Positions 18,365-26,958 of a DNA stretch of 64,000 bases are shown here, piece after piece (positions within the stretch are counted from its first letter, which is position 1; each line of letters begins with the position of its first letter). A program made the position numbers and the translations under genes. The notes beneath the pieces are model-generated. The model was not told where the DNA came from. It searched no databases and saw only the letters and a list, made by a program, of their open reading frames with translations. Source of the stretch: Polyangium fumosum (lineage in GTDB: Bacteria > Myxococcota_A > Polyangia > Polyangiales > Polyangiaceae). The stretch is taken from positions 25,026-89,025 of the forward strand of contig NZ_SSMQ01000052.1 of assembly GCF_005144585.1 (NCBI RefSeq), in the 5' to 3' direction.

Positions 18365-19144
18365 GTGACGACACGACGCACTGCCCTGCTTTTTCTGGCT
18401 TCGCTCGGGCTCCTCGTCTCCCGGGAGGCGCGGGCTGACCTCATCCCCGACGGGGAGAAGCGCGTCGACTACACGTTCGAGCTGGAGAATTCCTCGCAGT
18501 TCCCCGACTACGTGTTCCTGGCGCATCCGTACACGACGTCGTTCGGCGCGCCCATGCCCGAGCTCTGCGTGCTCGGCGGGATGCCGCGGATCGTGGGGAA
18601 GTACGTCCAGCCCGTCGTGTATGCGATGAAGAAGTCCGATTACGAGGCGTCCTCGCTGCGCAAGCTCGAGGGGGCGGCCCTCGAAGCGTTCTTCGCAGAG
18701 GGAAAGGGGCTCATCTCGTCGGGGCTCACGATCCGGCCGGAGCATTTCGTGCCCGACCGCTGGCCCGTGAAGGGCATGCACGACGTCGTCCGCGTCGAGA
18801 AGCTCGAAGGCGGCGTGTTCGTCGCGCGGCTCGTGAAGGTCGTCTATTTCTTCGACGACGGGAAGCGCGTGCCGGTCGATTACCCGGCCGATGGAAAGCG
18901 GCCCTTTCCGCCCGGCTTCGCGCCGACGCCGCCCCGGGACGAGGCCGCGGAGACACCTTCTCCGAGCACGACCGCCGATCCGGCCGAGAACACGCCGGCC
19001 GCGCCTGCGCACGCGCCGAGCGGCTGCGGCGGGTGCGCGGTGAAAGGCGAGGAGGGCGCGGCGGGATTCATGTTCCTCCTCGGCGCGCTCGCGGCGCTTC
19101 GAGGGCGCAGGCGCGCGGGGAACAGCGGATCAATGGCGCCGTGA
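18365..19144 (+). CDS. Secreted protein with MYXO-CTERM-like C-terminal tail
   Basis: GTG 18365 (259 aa) is preferred because GGAGGAGAG (18347-18355) sits at ribosome-site distance; an ATG at 18341 in the same frame would overlap that site. The leader TTRRTALLFLASLGLLVSRE ends at ARA|DLI. The mature domain (about 160 residues) has no known family. It is followed by a Pro/Thr/Glu-rich spacer and the tail SGCGGCAVKG, a hydrophobic stretch GFMFLLGALAAL and Arg residues (RGRRR). This Cys-containing motif, helix and basic end is the arrangement of the myxobacterial MYXO-CTERM surface-sorting signal. It ends 15 bp inside the 3' end of the convergent peroxiredoxin gene. Confidence 0.8.
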   Translation: MTTRRTALLFLASLGLLVSREARADLIPDGEKRVDYTFELENSSQFPDYVFLAHPYTTSFGAPMPELCVLGGMPRIVGKYVQPVVYAMKKSDYEASSLRKLEGAALEAFFAEGKGLISSGLTIRPEHFVPDRWPVKGMHDVVRVEKLEGGVFVARLVKVVYFFDDGKRVPVDYPADGKRPFPPGFAPTPPRDEAAETPSPSTTADPAENTPAAPAHAPSGCGGCAVKGEEGAAGFMFLLGALAALRGRRRAGNSGSMAP

Positions 19145-19699
19145 TTCGACGAGCGCGCGGTCGACGATATCGAGCATCTCGGCGGTGCTCGGCCGGTCGG
19201 CCATGCTCTCGCCGATCTGCCGGAAGAAGATTCGTCCATCCGGCAGGATGACGAAGGTCGAGGGGACCGCGATGTCCTGGCCCTGCATGGCGACGCCATA
19301 GGCGAGCGCGGTCTTCAACCCGTCGTCCCGGAGCAGCGGGTAACGCGCGCCGAGCGTCTCGGCGAACTCGCGCGAATCTTCCTCGGAATCGACGCTGATC
19401 GCCGCGAGGCCCACGCCGAGCCTCCGGAACCGATCGTTCATTCTTGCCAACTGCCCGAGCTGGCTACGACAATACGGTCACCAGTAGCCGCGGTAAAACA
19501 CCACGACCGCGGGGCCTTTTTGCGTGAGGCTCGCCAGGGTGACCGTCTCGCCCGTGTGCGACGGGAGCGAGAATGCGGGGGCCTGCGCCGAGGCCGCGAG
19601 CGCGGGGCCGCGTGTCTTCAAATTGCAGCCGGCGGCAAAGGCGAGGAGCGCGGCGCCGAGGAGAAAGAGGCGGCGTGGGGCGCGGATCGGCGCGGACAT
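19130..19699 (-). CDS. Peroxiredoxin-type (AhpC/TSA) lipoprotein, probable selenoprotein
   Basis: Reading through the in-frame TGA at 19480-19478 gives one continuous 189-residue thioredoxin-fold protein from ATG 19699 (ATG 19711 is an alternative). The leader RRLFLLGAALLAFAAGCN has a lipobox A-A-G-C25. The core AFSLPSHTGETVTLASL and VVVFYRGYW leads straight into TGA (residue 74) and then PYCRSQLGQL, so the active site reads W-U-P-Y-C where homologues have W-C-P-Y-C. The fold continues normally on the other side (VGLAAISVDSEEDSREFAE, IAVPSTFVILPDGRIFFRQI). Frame, motif and domain are unbroken, and a stem-loop follows the TGA at the right distance. It would reduce peroxides or a disulfide partner outside the cytoplasm. 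The alternative is a Cys codon mutated to stop. Confidence 0.75.
19446..19464 (-). promoter_or_regulatory. Candidate bacterial SECIS stem-loop after the in-frame TGA
   Basis: On the minus strand, 13 nt after the TGA, GCCAGCT pairs with AGTTGGC (seven pairs including one G-U) around the 5-base loop CGGGC. The loop begins 20 nt from the UGA and has G at its second position, which fits the known bacterial SECIS layout (apical loop roughly 16-37 nt downstream with a G among its first two bases). It lies inside the coding sequence, as bacterial SECIS elements do. Confidence 0.55.
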
Positions 19700-19749
19700 G
19701 GGCCGGAGCATACAGGGATAGGCCCGAGACGGCAAGCTCTGGAGACCCG

Positions 19750-20691
19750 TCAAAAGCCGCCGCCCGTGGCCGTCCCCGTGGGCACCGGTCGTTTCGGCGT
19801 GGGGGAGGGCGAGGGCGTGGCGGGCGCGGTGGCCTCGCGCTTGACGATGAACTCGACCAGCGCGTCGCACCGGCCGGAGCTGATCCCGCCCGTCTCGTCG
19901 AGGCAGGACACGACGAGCGCGCGGCCCGGGGTGACCTCGGTGACGAGCAACGTCGAGACCCAGGTTTGTCCGTCGATGAGCGTGGTGTAGCAGGGCTTGT
20001 CGGCGATCGTCGGCTTGCCGCGGGTGCGGCGCATCTTCGGCGATTGCTGCTCGAATCCGGTCAGGATCGCGTCGGCGAATTTCTCGTCCACGGCGCGCAC
20101 GGGCATGTCCGTGACCTTGAGCGTTTGCTTGTCGCAGACGATCGAGACCGTGCGAATGCCGTCTTTCTCCTCGGCGGACTTCTTGCAATTGCTCATTGCA
20201 TCGCCGCCGGCCGGGGCGAACATGATCGGATAAACGACCTTGACGACGCCGCCCTCGGGCGCGGGGAACGTCAGCGTCTCGACGGCCGCGAGGACACACT
20301 TCACGACGTCGGGATCGGGCAGCGTCGCAGGCGTCTCCTCGCCGACGGAGGCGGGCTTGCCATCCTTGCCGATGACGAACTTGATCGCGATGCGGCCACC
20401 GAGGTTCGGGTTTTTCTTCAGGCCCTCCTCGTAACAGGCCTGCAATGTTTTGAAGTTGCCGCGGATGATTTTCTGGATCTCGGCCGGGTCGAGCCTCCCC
20501 GCCGGGGCATCGAGCGCGCCGATCACGTCCGTTCCCTTGTTCGAGGGCTCGGCCTTCGCCTCGGGCGCGGGGGGCGCCTCGGCCGGCGTGGCTTTCGCCT
20601 CCGCGGGCGGCGGCGCGTCGGCGGGCGGCGTGGCGCCGGCGCAGCCGATGAGCAGGAGGGCGAGGGACGAGGGCCAAAAGACGCGCGACAT
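19750..20691 (-). CDS. AgmX/PglI C-terminal-domain-type lipoprotein
   Basis: ATG 20691 (313 aa) opens a lipoprotein leader, SRVFWPSSLALLLIGCAG, with Cys17. A 40-residue Pro/Ala/Glu-rich spacer is followed by a domain beginning LDPAEIQKIIRGNFKTLQAC and continuing IAIKFVIGKDGKPASVG and VVKCVLAAVETLTFP. This is the TonB-like C-terminal pattern of myxobacterial AgmX/PglI proteins, which take part in gliding and in envelope complexes. The C-terminal part (DKPCYTTLIDGQTWVSTLLV) is unrelated to that domain. It starts the minus-strand pair with the peroxiredoxin gene, 50 bp away, so they may be co-transcribed. Confidence 0.8.
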   Translation of the reverse strand: MSRVFWPSSLALLLIGCAGATPPADAPPPAEAKATPAEAPPAPEAKAEPSNKGTDVIGALDAPAGRLDPAEIQKIIRGNFKTLQACYEEGLKKNPNLGGRIAIKFVIGKDGKPASVGEETPATLPDPDVVKCVLAAVETLTFPAPEGGVVKVVYPIMFAPAGGDAMSNCKKSAEEKDGIRTVSIVCDKQTLKVTDMPVRAVDEKFADAILTGFEQQSPKMRRTRGKPTIADKPCYTTLIDGQTWVSTLLVTEVTPGRALVVSCLDETGGISSGRCDALVEFIVKREATAPATPSPSPTPKRPVPTGTATGGGF

Positions 20692-21056
20692 CGGCGCCGA
20701 TGCTAGGAGGCGCGCCGGGGTGCGTCAAGGCGACCCCGGGAATGCGCAATGCAAACCCTTCCCGTCGGTCGCGATTTTCCACGGCCCCGAGCCGCCGGGC
20801 ACCGCCGAGCACGTTGTCGCCGCGCCGGAGCACGTTGTCGTCGCGGTCCTTCGCGCAGCTTCAATAGACGCGGCATTTCACGCTCTCATCGGAACGAATG
20901 GGCGCACGCGTAACGTTGCGGCACCAAACGATGCCGCTTTCGAAACCGTTCCGGGTGGACGTTGAAAACTTGATTGACCACCCTTTCCGCGCAAGAGAAC
21001 GTAGACACGTGCCGGTCGGCGTGGTTCGTCGCGGCACGTTCGACTTGGAGGCTTAC
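20692..21056. promoter_or_regulatory. Divergent intergenic region, 365 bp
   Basis: This gap separates the minus-strand AgmX-type gene from the plus-strand DUF1501 gene, so it must contain promoters for both. It has two perfect copies of GAGCACGTTGTCG at 20808-20820 and 20828-20840, 20 bp apart (about two helical turns), which could be a tandem operator. TTGAAA and TTGACC occur near 20960-20980 without a convincing -10. No open frame with coding character was found. Confidence 0.4.
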
Positions 21057-22577
21057 GTGAAGCGTCGCGATTTTCTCAAGGGCGCAGGGCTCGTCGCCGC
21101 GACGGCGGCCAGCGGCCTCGGCGTATCGCTCTGGGGCATGCGGCAAGCACGCGCGTTCGGAGAGGTGCCCAAGGAAGCCGAGGGGGCCATGCTGCCGCTC
21201 GAGCTGCAGGCCGAAAACATCCTCGAGATCTTTCTTTACGGCGGCGTGAGCCAGTACGAGTCGTTTTACTGCGTTCCCTCGCTCGGAGAGGCGAGCGGGA
21301 CGCAGTGGCACGCGTACCTGAAGTCGGGGCACGTGCAGGCGGCCGTGGACCAGTGTGCGTTTCAAGGCCCGCTGACCGAGCCCTTCGCGGCCGACTCGAT
21401 GGGCCAAGCCGTGCACCTCGGGCCCTTCGTGATGCCCCTGCGGGAGCGGCCCGATGTGATGGAACGTACGCGCGTCTCCGTCTCGGCGCACGACCTCGAG
21501 CCACACGAGGGCGCGATCCCCATGATGCTCGGCGGCCGCGGGCTCGGGCATCCGGCGTTCTCGGGGCTCGGCGCGCACGTGCAGCGTTACTTCCTCGAAC
21601 GGTTCAACACGCCGGGGCGCGCGCCTTACTCGTACGCGCTGATGTCGAACGGCGCGAACGGGCTGCCCACGGACAACGTCCGCAGCGTCGTGTCGATCGG
21701 AATGCACCCCGGCGCGGCGCGTCCGCTCGCCATCAAGGTCGACGCGGCCGGTGATCTCACGAGCCTGCTCGCGCGCGGGACCGTCGGGCAAAACCGCGCG
21801 CAGTACGACGCGCTGATGCAGGGCTACATCGATCGGTACCACGAGCGGCTGCGCTGGCGAGGGGAAGGTGGTCCGCTGCGCGCGCCGCGGCTCGGCGAGC
21901 TCGAAGCCGCGTCGAGCTCCATCGCCAACGCGCAGGCCATCTCGGGCGTGCTCGAGCCGCAGTTCTTCACGAAGATCGGCGGCTCGAACTGCGGGGACAA
22001 CGCGGGCACCGACGCGATGACGATGAACCTGAAGCTCGCGGCGCACCTCTTGCGGCACCCGACGGTGCCTGCGAAGTACGTGTGCATCGTCGACACGGGG
22101 CTGCTCTCGGCCGACGGCGGCGGCGGGTACGACACGCACGGCGAGAACTCGTTCACGCAGGCGCGGAACCTGTCGCACACGCTGCGGCAGCTCCTCTCGG
22201 TGGTGAACGCGCCGGGCGAGAACAACCCGGCGAAGCTCGATCTCGACAAGACGCTGATCGTGCTGACGACCGAGTTCGGGCGCACGCCGTTCAAGCAAGG
22301 CAGCGAGGGGCGAAACCACTGGCCGTATGGCTTCCCGGTCGTGTTCATCGGCGGGCCGGTGCGGCCCTCGGGCAAGGGTGTGTTCGGCGCGTGCGGAGAG
22401 GACGGGCGCGCGACGATCGCCTCGACGCCGCAGGAGAACCGGATGGCGGCGCTGCTCTCGCTTGGAATCTGGCCCTTTGCGCAGGAGAGCTTCAACGTCT
22501 CCGACGTGCCGGGCGCGACGACGGAGATCGATGCTGCGCTCCTCGTGCAGAAGCGGCAGTTGGGGGTGGTGGCATGA
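21057..22577 (+). CDS. Tat-exported DUF1501-family protein
   Basis: GTG 21057 (506 aa) follows GGAG by 6 bp and starts a Tat leader: KRRDFLKGAGLVAATAASG. The rest is the sulfatase-like fold of DUF1501 proteins, with ILEIFLYGGVSQYESFYCVP near residue 60, TGLLSADGGGGYDTHGEN near 350, and LTTEFGRTPFKQGSEGRNHW near 400, which carry the likely metal-binding residues. DUF1501 proteins are secreted, of unknown reaction, and nearly always encoded next to DUF1549/DUF1800-type secreted proteins; that holds here, with the following gene overlapping by ATGA. The set is probably exported in folded form together with its partner. Confidence 0.88.
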   Translation: MKRRDFLKGAGLVAATAASGLGVSLWGMRQARAFGEVPKEAEGAMLPLELQAENILEIFLYGGVSQYESFYCVPSLGEASGTQWHAYLKSGHVQAAVDQCAFQGPLTEPFAADSMGQAVHLGPFVMPLRERPDVMERTRVSVSAHDLEPHEGAIPMMLGGRGLGHPAFSGLGAHVQRYFLERFNTPGRAPYSYALMSNGANGLPTDNVRSVVSIGMHPGAARPLAIKVDAAGDLTSLLARGTVGQNRAQYDALMQGYIDRYHERLRWRGEGGPLRAPRLGELEAASSSIANAQAISGVLEPQFFTKIGGSNCGDNAGTDAMTMNLKLAAHLLRHPTVPAKYVCIVDTGLLSADGGGGYDTHGENSFTQARNLSHTLRQLLSVVNAPGENNPAKLDLDKTLIVLTTEFGRTPFKQGSEGRNHWPYGFPVVFIGGPVRPSGKGVFGACGEDGRATIASTPQENRMAALLSLGIWPFAQESFNVSDVPGATTEIDAALLVQKRQLGVVA

Positions 22578-24793
22578 AGACCAGGCGTTTCTCCGGGCTC
22601 TCGACGCTCACCCTGGTGATCACGTGCGCGGCCGCGATGGCCGCCGTGCCCGCATGCGGCGGCGGCGATACGGACCCGCCCGCGCCGACGGGCCCCGGCG
22701 TCGGCGGCAGCGGCGGCAGCGGTGGCAGCGGCGGTGAAGGCGGCGCGGGCGGCGCGGGCGGCGAGGGTGGTGATTCGACGCCGCACACGCCCGAGCACGT
22801 GTGGACCGAGTGCCAGGCGAGTGATCAAGCGTGGGTGCGCCGCGCGATCGTCGCGGTGAGCGGCCGCAAGCCGTGGGGCCAGGCCGAGGTGAACGCGTAC
22901 ACCGACGCGATCACGGCGATCCGCAAGGCGGACCTCGAGGCCGCCGGCAAGTTCGGCGAGCTCGGCGGCGCGCTGCCGCCCTACGGCGACGACCTCGTGA
23001 ACGCGCGCAAAATCGTGGCCCGCGCGCTCATGCGCGAGGACGCGTTCCGGCAGCGGTGGAGCGACTTCTTCATGGACACGCTGCGCGTGAACCGCATCGA
23101 GACGAAGTCGCTGCAGCAGTGCTACGGCGCGCCGCCGGCCGCGGCGTACGACAACGGCAACCTCGCGGCGTGGGTGCGCGACAACGACGCGACCACGAAG
23201 AACCCGCCGAGCCCCGGGTTCACCATGAACCAGCTCCTCTCGTCGTCGCTCGAGCTCGACGACCTCTCGCCCGTGTACCGCGCGAACCTCTTCGCGATGA
23301 TGTCGCAGCCGTACTCGGGCGCGAACGTCGGCGAGCTGGAGATGGAGCGCGCGCGGCGGCAGAACTTCGGCGCGATCTTCGAGCGTGCCTACCTCCACCG
23401 CGATCGCGTGTGCTTGACCTGCCACAACAGCGAGTTCTCCGTGACGTACAGCGACGACCCGGCGCTGAACCGGGCGTGGCCCGTGCCCGGACTCTTCGAG
23501 GTCGCGCTCTACGGAAACTCGGCCGGCGTGCACCCCGAGGAGGAGCAGGAGACGAAGGGCACGGACGAGATGCGCGCGCTCTCGATGCTGCGCTACTGGG
23601 GCGTCGCCGACGGCGGCGGCAGCGCGCCCTACGGCTGGAACGGCAACGCGTGCGGCAGCTTCCGCGCGCCCACCGAGGACGATCCGCTCGGCGTCGACAC
23701 GTACTTCGGCTCGATCCGCTCGACCCCGGAGGCCCCGAACAAGGGCCGCCGCGCGAGCGTGTGGGACCTCGAGCGCGCGCTCAAGCGCGGCGTGGACCGG
23801 CTCGCGGCGCACGGCCTCGTGCGCCTGCCCGGCGGCGAGCTCGCCGATCCGGACGAGGCGTTCGCGTACATGGTCGCGCAGAACATCGTCGACGTCGTGT
23901 GGGCCGAGGTGATGGGCACGCGGCTGACGATCGCGAACTACTTCCCGCGCACCGAGGTGCAACGCGACGTCTTGATGGGCCTCACGGAGAAGTTCGTCGC
24001 GTCGCACTTCTCGCTCCGCGAGCTGCTCACGGACATCCTCGCGCACCCGGCCTTCAACCTGAAGGCGCCGGAAGAAGGCTGCGGCAACGGGGCCTACGAG
24101 GTGCCGCGGGTCTTCGACCCGTGGACGATCGCGGACAAGGACATCGGCCGGCGCGGCAACAGCCCTGCCGACGGCGTCTTCGCGATCTCGTCGCGCCCGC
24201 TGCGCCGCAGCCTGCACCGCGCCATGGAGTGGCCGAGCTACAGCGAGTATCCGCAGGACAACGCGGAAGAGAGCCTCCAGCTCGCCATCGGGTTCGCGCT
24301 GAAGGACGCCGAGCCGGGCTTCCGCGGGCTCGACTTCCAGGGGCGGCTCTCGTGGGAGGCGACGTACGGCGCGTGCAAGCCGCTCGGCGGGAACGACTTC
24401 ATCGCGAAGATCGTGTCGAGGGCGCAGGCGACGACGGGCGCGACGGTCGGCGACGCGGTGATCGCGCTCAAGGATCGCCTCCTCGGCGAGCCGTGGGTCG
24501 AGCCGGTGGCGGAGAAGCCGCAGATCGAGGCGCTCGTCAAGACGACCTTGGCGGACACGAACCTCGCGGGCCTCGACGCGAAGCTGCGCTCGTTCTGCGG
24601 CGTCCTCGTCGCGGCGCCGCAGTTCATGCTCGGCGGCGTCGTGCCCCCGGACGCGACCGACGTGCCGAAGCTGACGCCGCCGGAGATCTCGTACGAGGGT
24701 ACGTGCGGGTACGTGACGCTCATCGCGGGGCAGATCGGCGCGCCGTACACGATCACCTGCGGTCCGAATACGATCACCGCCAAGAAGCAGTGA
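22574..24793 (+). CDS. Large secreted lipoprotein with a CxxCH haem motif, partner of DUF1501 protein
   Basis: ATG 22574 overlaps the upstream stop (ATGA). The 739-aa product has a lipoprotein leader (LSTLTLVITCAAAMAAVPAC) followed by a Gly/Ser-rich linker, then a long, mostly helical body. The motif CLTCHNSEF near residue 280 is a CxxCH site for covalent haem c, and the segment FRQRWSDFFMDTLRVNRIET near 160 and VASHFSLRELLTDILAHPAF near 480 are typical of DUF1549/DUF1553-DUF1800-like proteins. It is probably a periplasmic or surface haem protein acting with the DUF1501 protein. The reaction is not known for these families. Confidence 0.8.
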   Translation: MKTRRFSGLSTLTLVITCAAAMAAVPACGGGDTDPPAPTGPGVGGSGGSGGSGGEGGAGGAGGEGGDSTPHTPEHVWTECQASDQAWVRRAIVAVSGRKPWGQAEVNAYTDAITAIRKADLEAAGKFGELGGALPPYGDDLVNARKIVARALMREDAFRQRWSDFFMDTLRVNRIETKSLQQCYGAPPAAAYDNGNLAAWVRDNDATTKNPPSPGFTMNQLLSSSLELDDLSPVYRANLFAMMSQPYSGANVGELEMERARRQNFGAIFERAYLHRDRVCLTCHNSEFSVTYSDDPALNRAWPVPGLFEVALYGNSAGVHPEEEQETKGTDEMRALSMLRYWGVADGGGSAPYGWNGNACGSFRAPTEDDPLGVDTYFGSIRSTPEAPNKGRRASVWDLERALKRGVDRLAAHGLVRLPGGELADPDEAFAYMVAQNIVDVVWAEVMGTRLTIANYFPRTEVQRDVLMGLTEKFVASHFSLRELLTDILAHPAFNLKAPEEGCGNGAYEVPRVFDPWTIADKDIGRRGNSPADGVFAISSRPLRRSLHRAMEWPSYSEYPQDNAEESLQLAIGFALKDAEPGFRGLDFQGRLSWEATYGACKPLGGNDFIAKIVSRAQATTGATVGDAVIALKDRLLGEPWVEPVAEKPQIEALVKTTLADTNLAGLDAKLRSFCGVLVAAPQFMLGGVVPPDATDVPKLTPPEISYEGTCGYVTLIAGQIGAPYTITCGPNTITAKKQ

Positions 24794-24800
24794 AGGAAGG

Positions 24801-24950
24801 GGTTTGGGGCGTAGCTCGGCTCGTCCGAGCGCAGCCCCAAACGTTGAAGAGGTTTGGGGCGTAGCTCGGCTCGTCCGAGCGCAGCCCCAAACGTTGAAGA
24901 GGTTTGGGGCGTAGCTCGGCTTGTCCGAGCGAAGCCCCAAGCTTTGAAAG
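24801..24950 (+). repeat. Three tandem 50-bp hairpin repeats
   Basis: Units 24801-24850 and 24851-24900 are identical; 24901-24950 differs at a few positions. Each can fold into TTTGGGGC / GCCCCAAA (24803-24810 with 24834-24841 in unit 1) enclosing GCTCGG / CCGAGC (24814-24819 with 24825-24830). The array fills almost the whole gap between two co-directional genes and could attenuate or terminate transcription, or stabilise the mRNA. A diverged 50-bp copy lies in a coding region at 57428-57477. This is a REP-like family, not a CRISPR: there are no spacers. Confidence 0.9.
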
Positions 24951-24960
24951 GACGAGCAGG

Positions 24961-26268
24961 ATGGGTTTGTCGCGGGCGACCAGGGCGATCGGGGCACTCT
25001 CGATCGCCTTGGGGATGGTGGTCGGGTGCGGGGCCGACGAGGACGTCGAGCTCACCGGCGGCGCGGGCGGAGACGGCGGCGCCGGCGGGAGCGGCGGCGC
25101 CGGCGGGAACGGCGGCGGCGCGGGCGGCAGTGATGATCCGGCGGAGGCGATCTACCCGAACATCGCGTCGTTGCACGCGCTCGGCGTCGCGCAGACGTGC
25201 TCGCTCAACCAGGGCGTGTGCCATGCGTCGCGGCAGTACCCCGAGCTCGGCGGCGTGAAGGATATGCTCGCGCTCGTGAACGCGCCTTGCCAGATCACGG
25301 CGGCCGAGCCGAGCCTCGTGCCCGACGAGTGCGAGCGCCCCGGCGACAAACTCGTTCTCGGCGGGCAAGAGCGGGAGATCCTCCAGGTCGTCCTCGACAA
25401 GAACGCGCCGTTCCCGCCGGCGAGCGTGGAGCTTCGGCTCGCGTCGGCGCCGCCTTCGCTCGACGCGAACGGCGCGCGCATCCGCAGGCTCGACGACGCA
25501 GGCGCCGAGGTGCTCAGCGTGCCCCTCGACGGCGCGTCGTTCCTGCCAGGCAGCTCGCCGGCGAGCGTGATCGTGAACCTCACCGCGTCGCCTCCGTCGC
25601 TGAAGGGCTTCCTCGACGTGCGCGTGACCGACCTCGATCGGGTGCACGTCGGCGACGCGAACGGCAACGGCAGCGCGCATCCGTCGGCGACGCCGTGGTC
25701 GCTCGTCGCGCCGGGTGATCCGGGGCGGAGCTACCTCTACAAGCGGCTGCTCTCGGACAAACACGGCCCGCGCATGCCGCTCCTCCAGCGCACGTGGACC
25801 GCGCTCTCGACGCGCGCGGTGTGGTGCTGGATCCGGGGCATGAAGCCGGACACGTCGCAGGGCGATCTGTCGGCCCTCGACCCGATCGACTACGGAAATT
25901 GTCCCCCCGACCCCGACGCGCCCGATCCGAACACGGCCGGCACGTGGGGGAGCGTGCGCACGCTGATGGGCTCGCGCTGCGCGACCTCGAAGTGCCACGA
26001 CAGCACGGACAAGGCGGGGGATCTGGATCTGACACCCGACCCGGCGACATTCCTCGCGAACGTGATCAACGTGCCCAGCGTGCAGACGGGCGCGCAACGC
26101 GTGGTGCCGGGACAACCGGCGGCGAGTTACCTGCTTTGCAAGGTGGATCCGGCGTGTGAAGGGCGCGCGGACATGACGAGCCTCATGCCGCTCTCGGGCG
26201 AGCCGATGACGGACGCCGAGATCAAGTCGATCGCTGCTTGGATCCAGGCCGGGTCGAAGCTCGAGTAG
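24961..26268 (+). CDS. Secreted lipoprotein with Cxn-CH haem-like motifs
   Basis: ATG 24961 (435 aa) begins SRATRAIGALSIALGMVVGC, a lipobox V-V-G-C, followed by a Gly-rich linker of about 30 residues. The body holds CSLNQGVCH and CATSKCH, where Cys-His pairs with unusual spacing (CX6CH, CX4CH) resemble the atypical haem or metal sites of planctomycete-type and myxobacterial cytochrome-like proteins. The C-terminal part ends MTDAEIKSIAAWIQAGSKLE, the usual end of a cytochrome c-like helix. It is the third gene of the DUF1501 set. Its last 75 bases lie in a 76-bp direct repeat that marks one edge of an inserted island, so the 3' end has been kept intact. Confidence 0.75.
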   Translation: MGLSRATRAIGALSIALGMVVGCGADEDVELTGGAGGDGGAGGSGGAGGNGGGAGGSDDPAEAIYPNIASLHALGVAQTCSLNQGVCHASRQYPELGGVKDMLALVNAPCQITAAEPSLVPDECERPGDKLVLGGQEREILQVVLDKNAPFPPASVELRLASAPPSLDANGARIRRLDDAGAEVLSVPLDGASFLPGSSPASVIVNLTASPPSLKGFLDVRVTDLDRVHVGDANGNGSAHPSATPWSLVAPGDPGRSYLYKRLLSDKHGPRMPLLQRTWTALSTRAVWCWIRGMKPDTSQGDLSALDPIDYGNCPPDPDAPDPNTAGTWGSVRTLMGSRCATSKCHDSTDKAGDLDLTPDPATFLANVINVPSVQTGAQRVVPGQPAASYLLCKVDPACEGRADMTSLMPLSGEPMTDAEIKSIAAWIQAGSKLE

Positions 26269-26269
26269 G
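26194..26269 (+). repeat. 76-bp direct repeat, left edge of island
   Basis: Bases 26194-26269 are identical to 31798-31873 (76 of 76). The repeat covers the last 25 codons of the lipoprotein gene, through its TAG and one base beyond. The two copies bracket a 5.5-kb segment with different composition, as expected for attachment-site or duplication ends. The two genes ending in the repeat are a matched convergent pair. Confidence 0.95.
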
Positions 26270-26274
26270 GTTCG

Positions 26275-26958
26275 TCAAGAAGGCGAGTTCTTTCCGGCTG
26301 GGTATGCGAGGCGGGTGAGCCTCGCGATGAGGTCTTCGAGGTAGGCACGAATCTCCCTGGCGGGGACGTTGCCGGGTAGCACGGCGTCTTCGCCGATCTC
26401 GATCTGCTCGAGGACCCACGCGATCTCGGCGGGGGTGGCGCTTCCGTCCTTTCGCGCGGCGAGCGGCAACGCGTCCTCCACACGGTATCCCTTGCGCTCG
26501 AGGGCGTGCACGTCGACGAGATCGCGAGGCTCCGAGCGGGAGAGGAGCGTGCAGAGCTTGTTCGCGAGGATCTCTTCCGGGGGATCGACGAGGACATCGC
26601 CGATCGTCATCTTGTGCGGGTACCCTTGGGTGGCCTCGTCGACGACGAGGTCGACCTTCAGGCGATCACTCCCGCGTTTGACGAGCCTCTGGCGATGCGT
26701 TGGGTTGGTCCTCGTGTTCTCGACGGTCGCGCCGATCTCGGCGGCGGCATTGCGGAGGGCCTCGTCGGCCTCGTCAAGGGTGTTTGCATCGGGGCCGGCT
26801 GACTTCGGCGTCGTGAAGAGATCGAGATCCGCGGTCCTGCGATGCCCGAGGTGAAAGCCGGCCAGGGCGGCGCCGCCGGTGAGGAAGAAGCGCCGCTCAC
26901 GTCGGAAGAATGCGTTGAGTAGCTCCTCTTGTAGGGGGCTAAGCTGGTTTCTCGGCAA
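26275..26958 (-). CDS. AbiEii/AbiGii-family nucleotidyltransferase
   Basis: ATG 26958 (227 aa) lies inside the end of the large ATPase gene, overlapping it by 20 bp, so the two are translated together. The fold signature is complete: FFLTGGAALAGFHLG (GG at 28-29), HRRTADLDLF with Asp44 and Asp46, and KVDLVVDE with Asp103 as the third metal ligand. This is the minimal nucleotidyltransferase core of AbiEii-type toxins, which transfer nucleotides to RNA or protein and stop growth. No AbiEi-type antitoxin is present; the ATPase may restrain it instead. The gene ends only 6 bp from the left repeat. Activity on any substrate is inferred from family. Confidence 0.85.
   Translation of the reverse strand: MPRNQLSPLQEELLNAFFRRERRFFLTGGAALAGFHLGHRRTADLDLFTTPKSAGPDANTLDEADEALRNAAAEIGATVENTRTNPTHRQRLVKRGSDRLKVDLVVDEATQGYPHKMTIGDVLVDPPEEILANKLCTLLSRSEPRDLVDVHALERKGYRVEDALPLAARKDGSATPAEIAWVLEQIEIGEDAVLPGNVPAREIRAYLEDLIARLTRLAYPAGKNSPS

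Noticed and set aside
19130..20833. Two separate genes split by a stop codon (a short peroxiredoxin and an unrelated lipoprotein)
   Set aside because: The two frames are the same, the stop lies at the catalytic site and the domain continues, so one selenoprotein-like gene is the simpler reading.
24801..24950. A CRISPR array
   Set aside because: The units follow each other with no spacers and are palindromic; no cas gene is near.
21824..24997. A minus-strand open frame of 1057 codons opposite the DUF1501 set
   Set aside because: Antisense to well-supported genes; composition is Arg/Ala-rich with no fold features.
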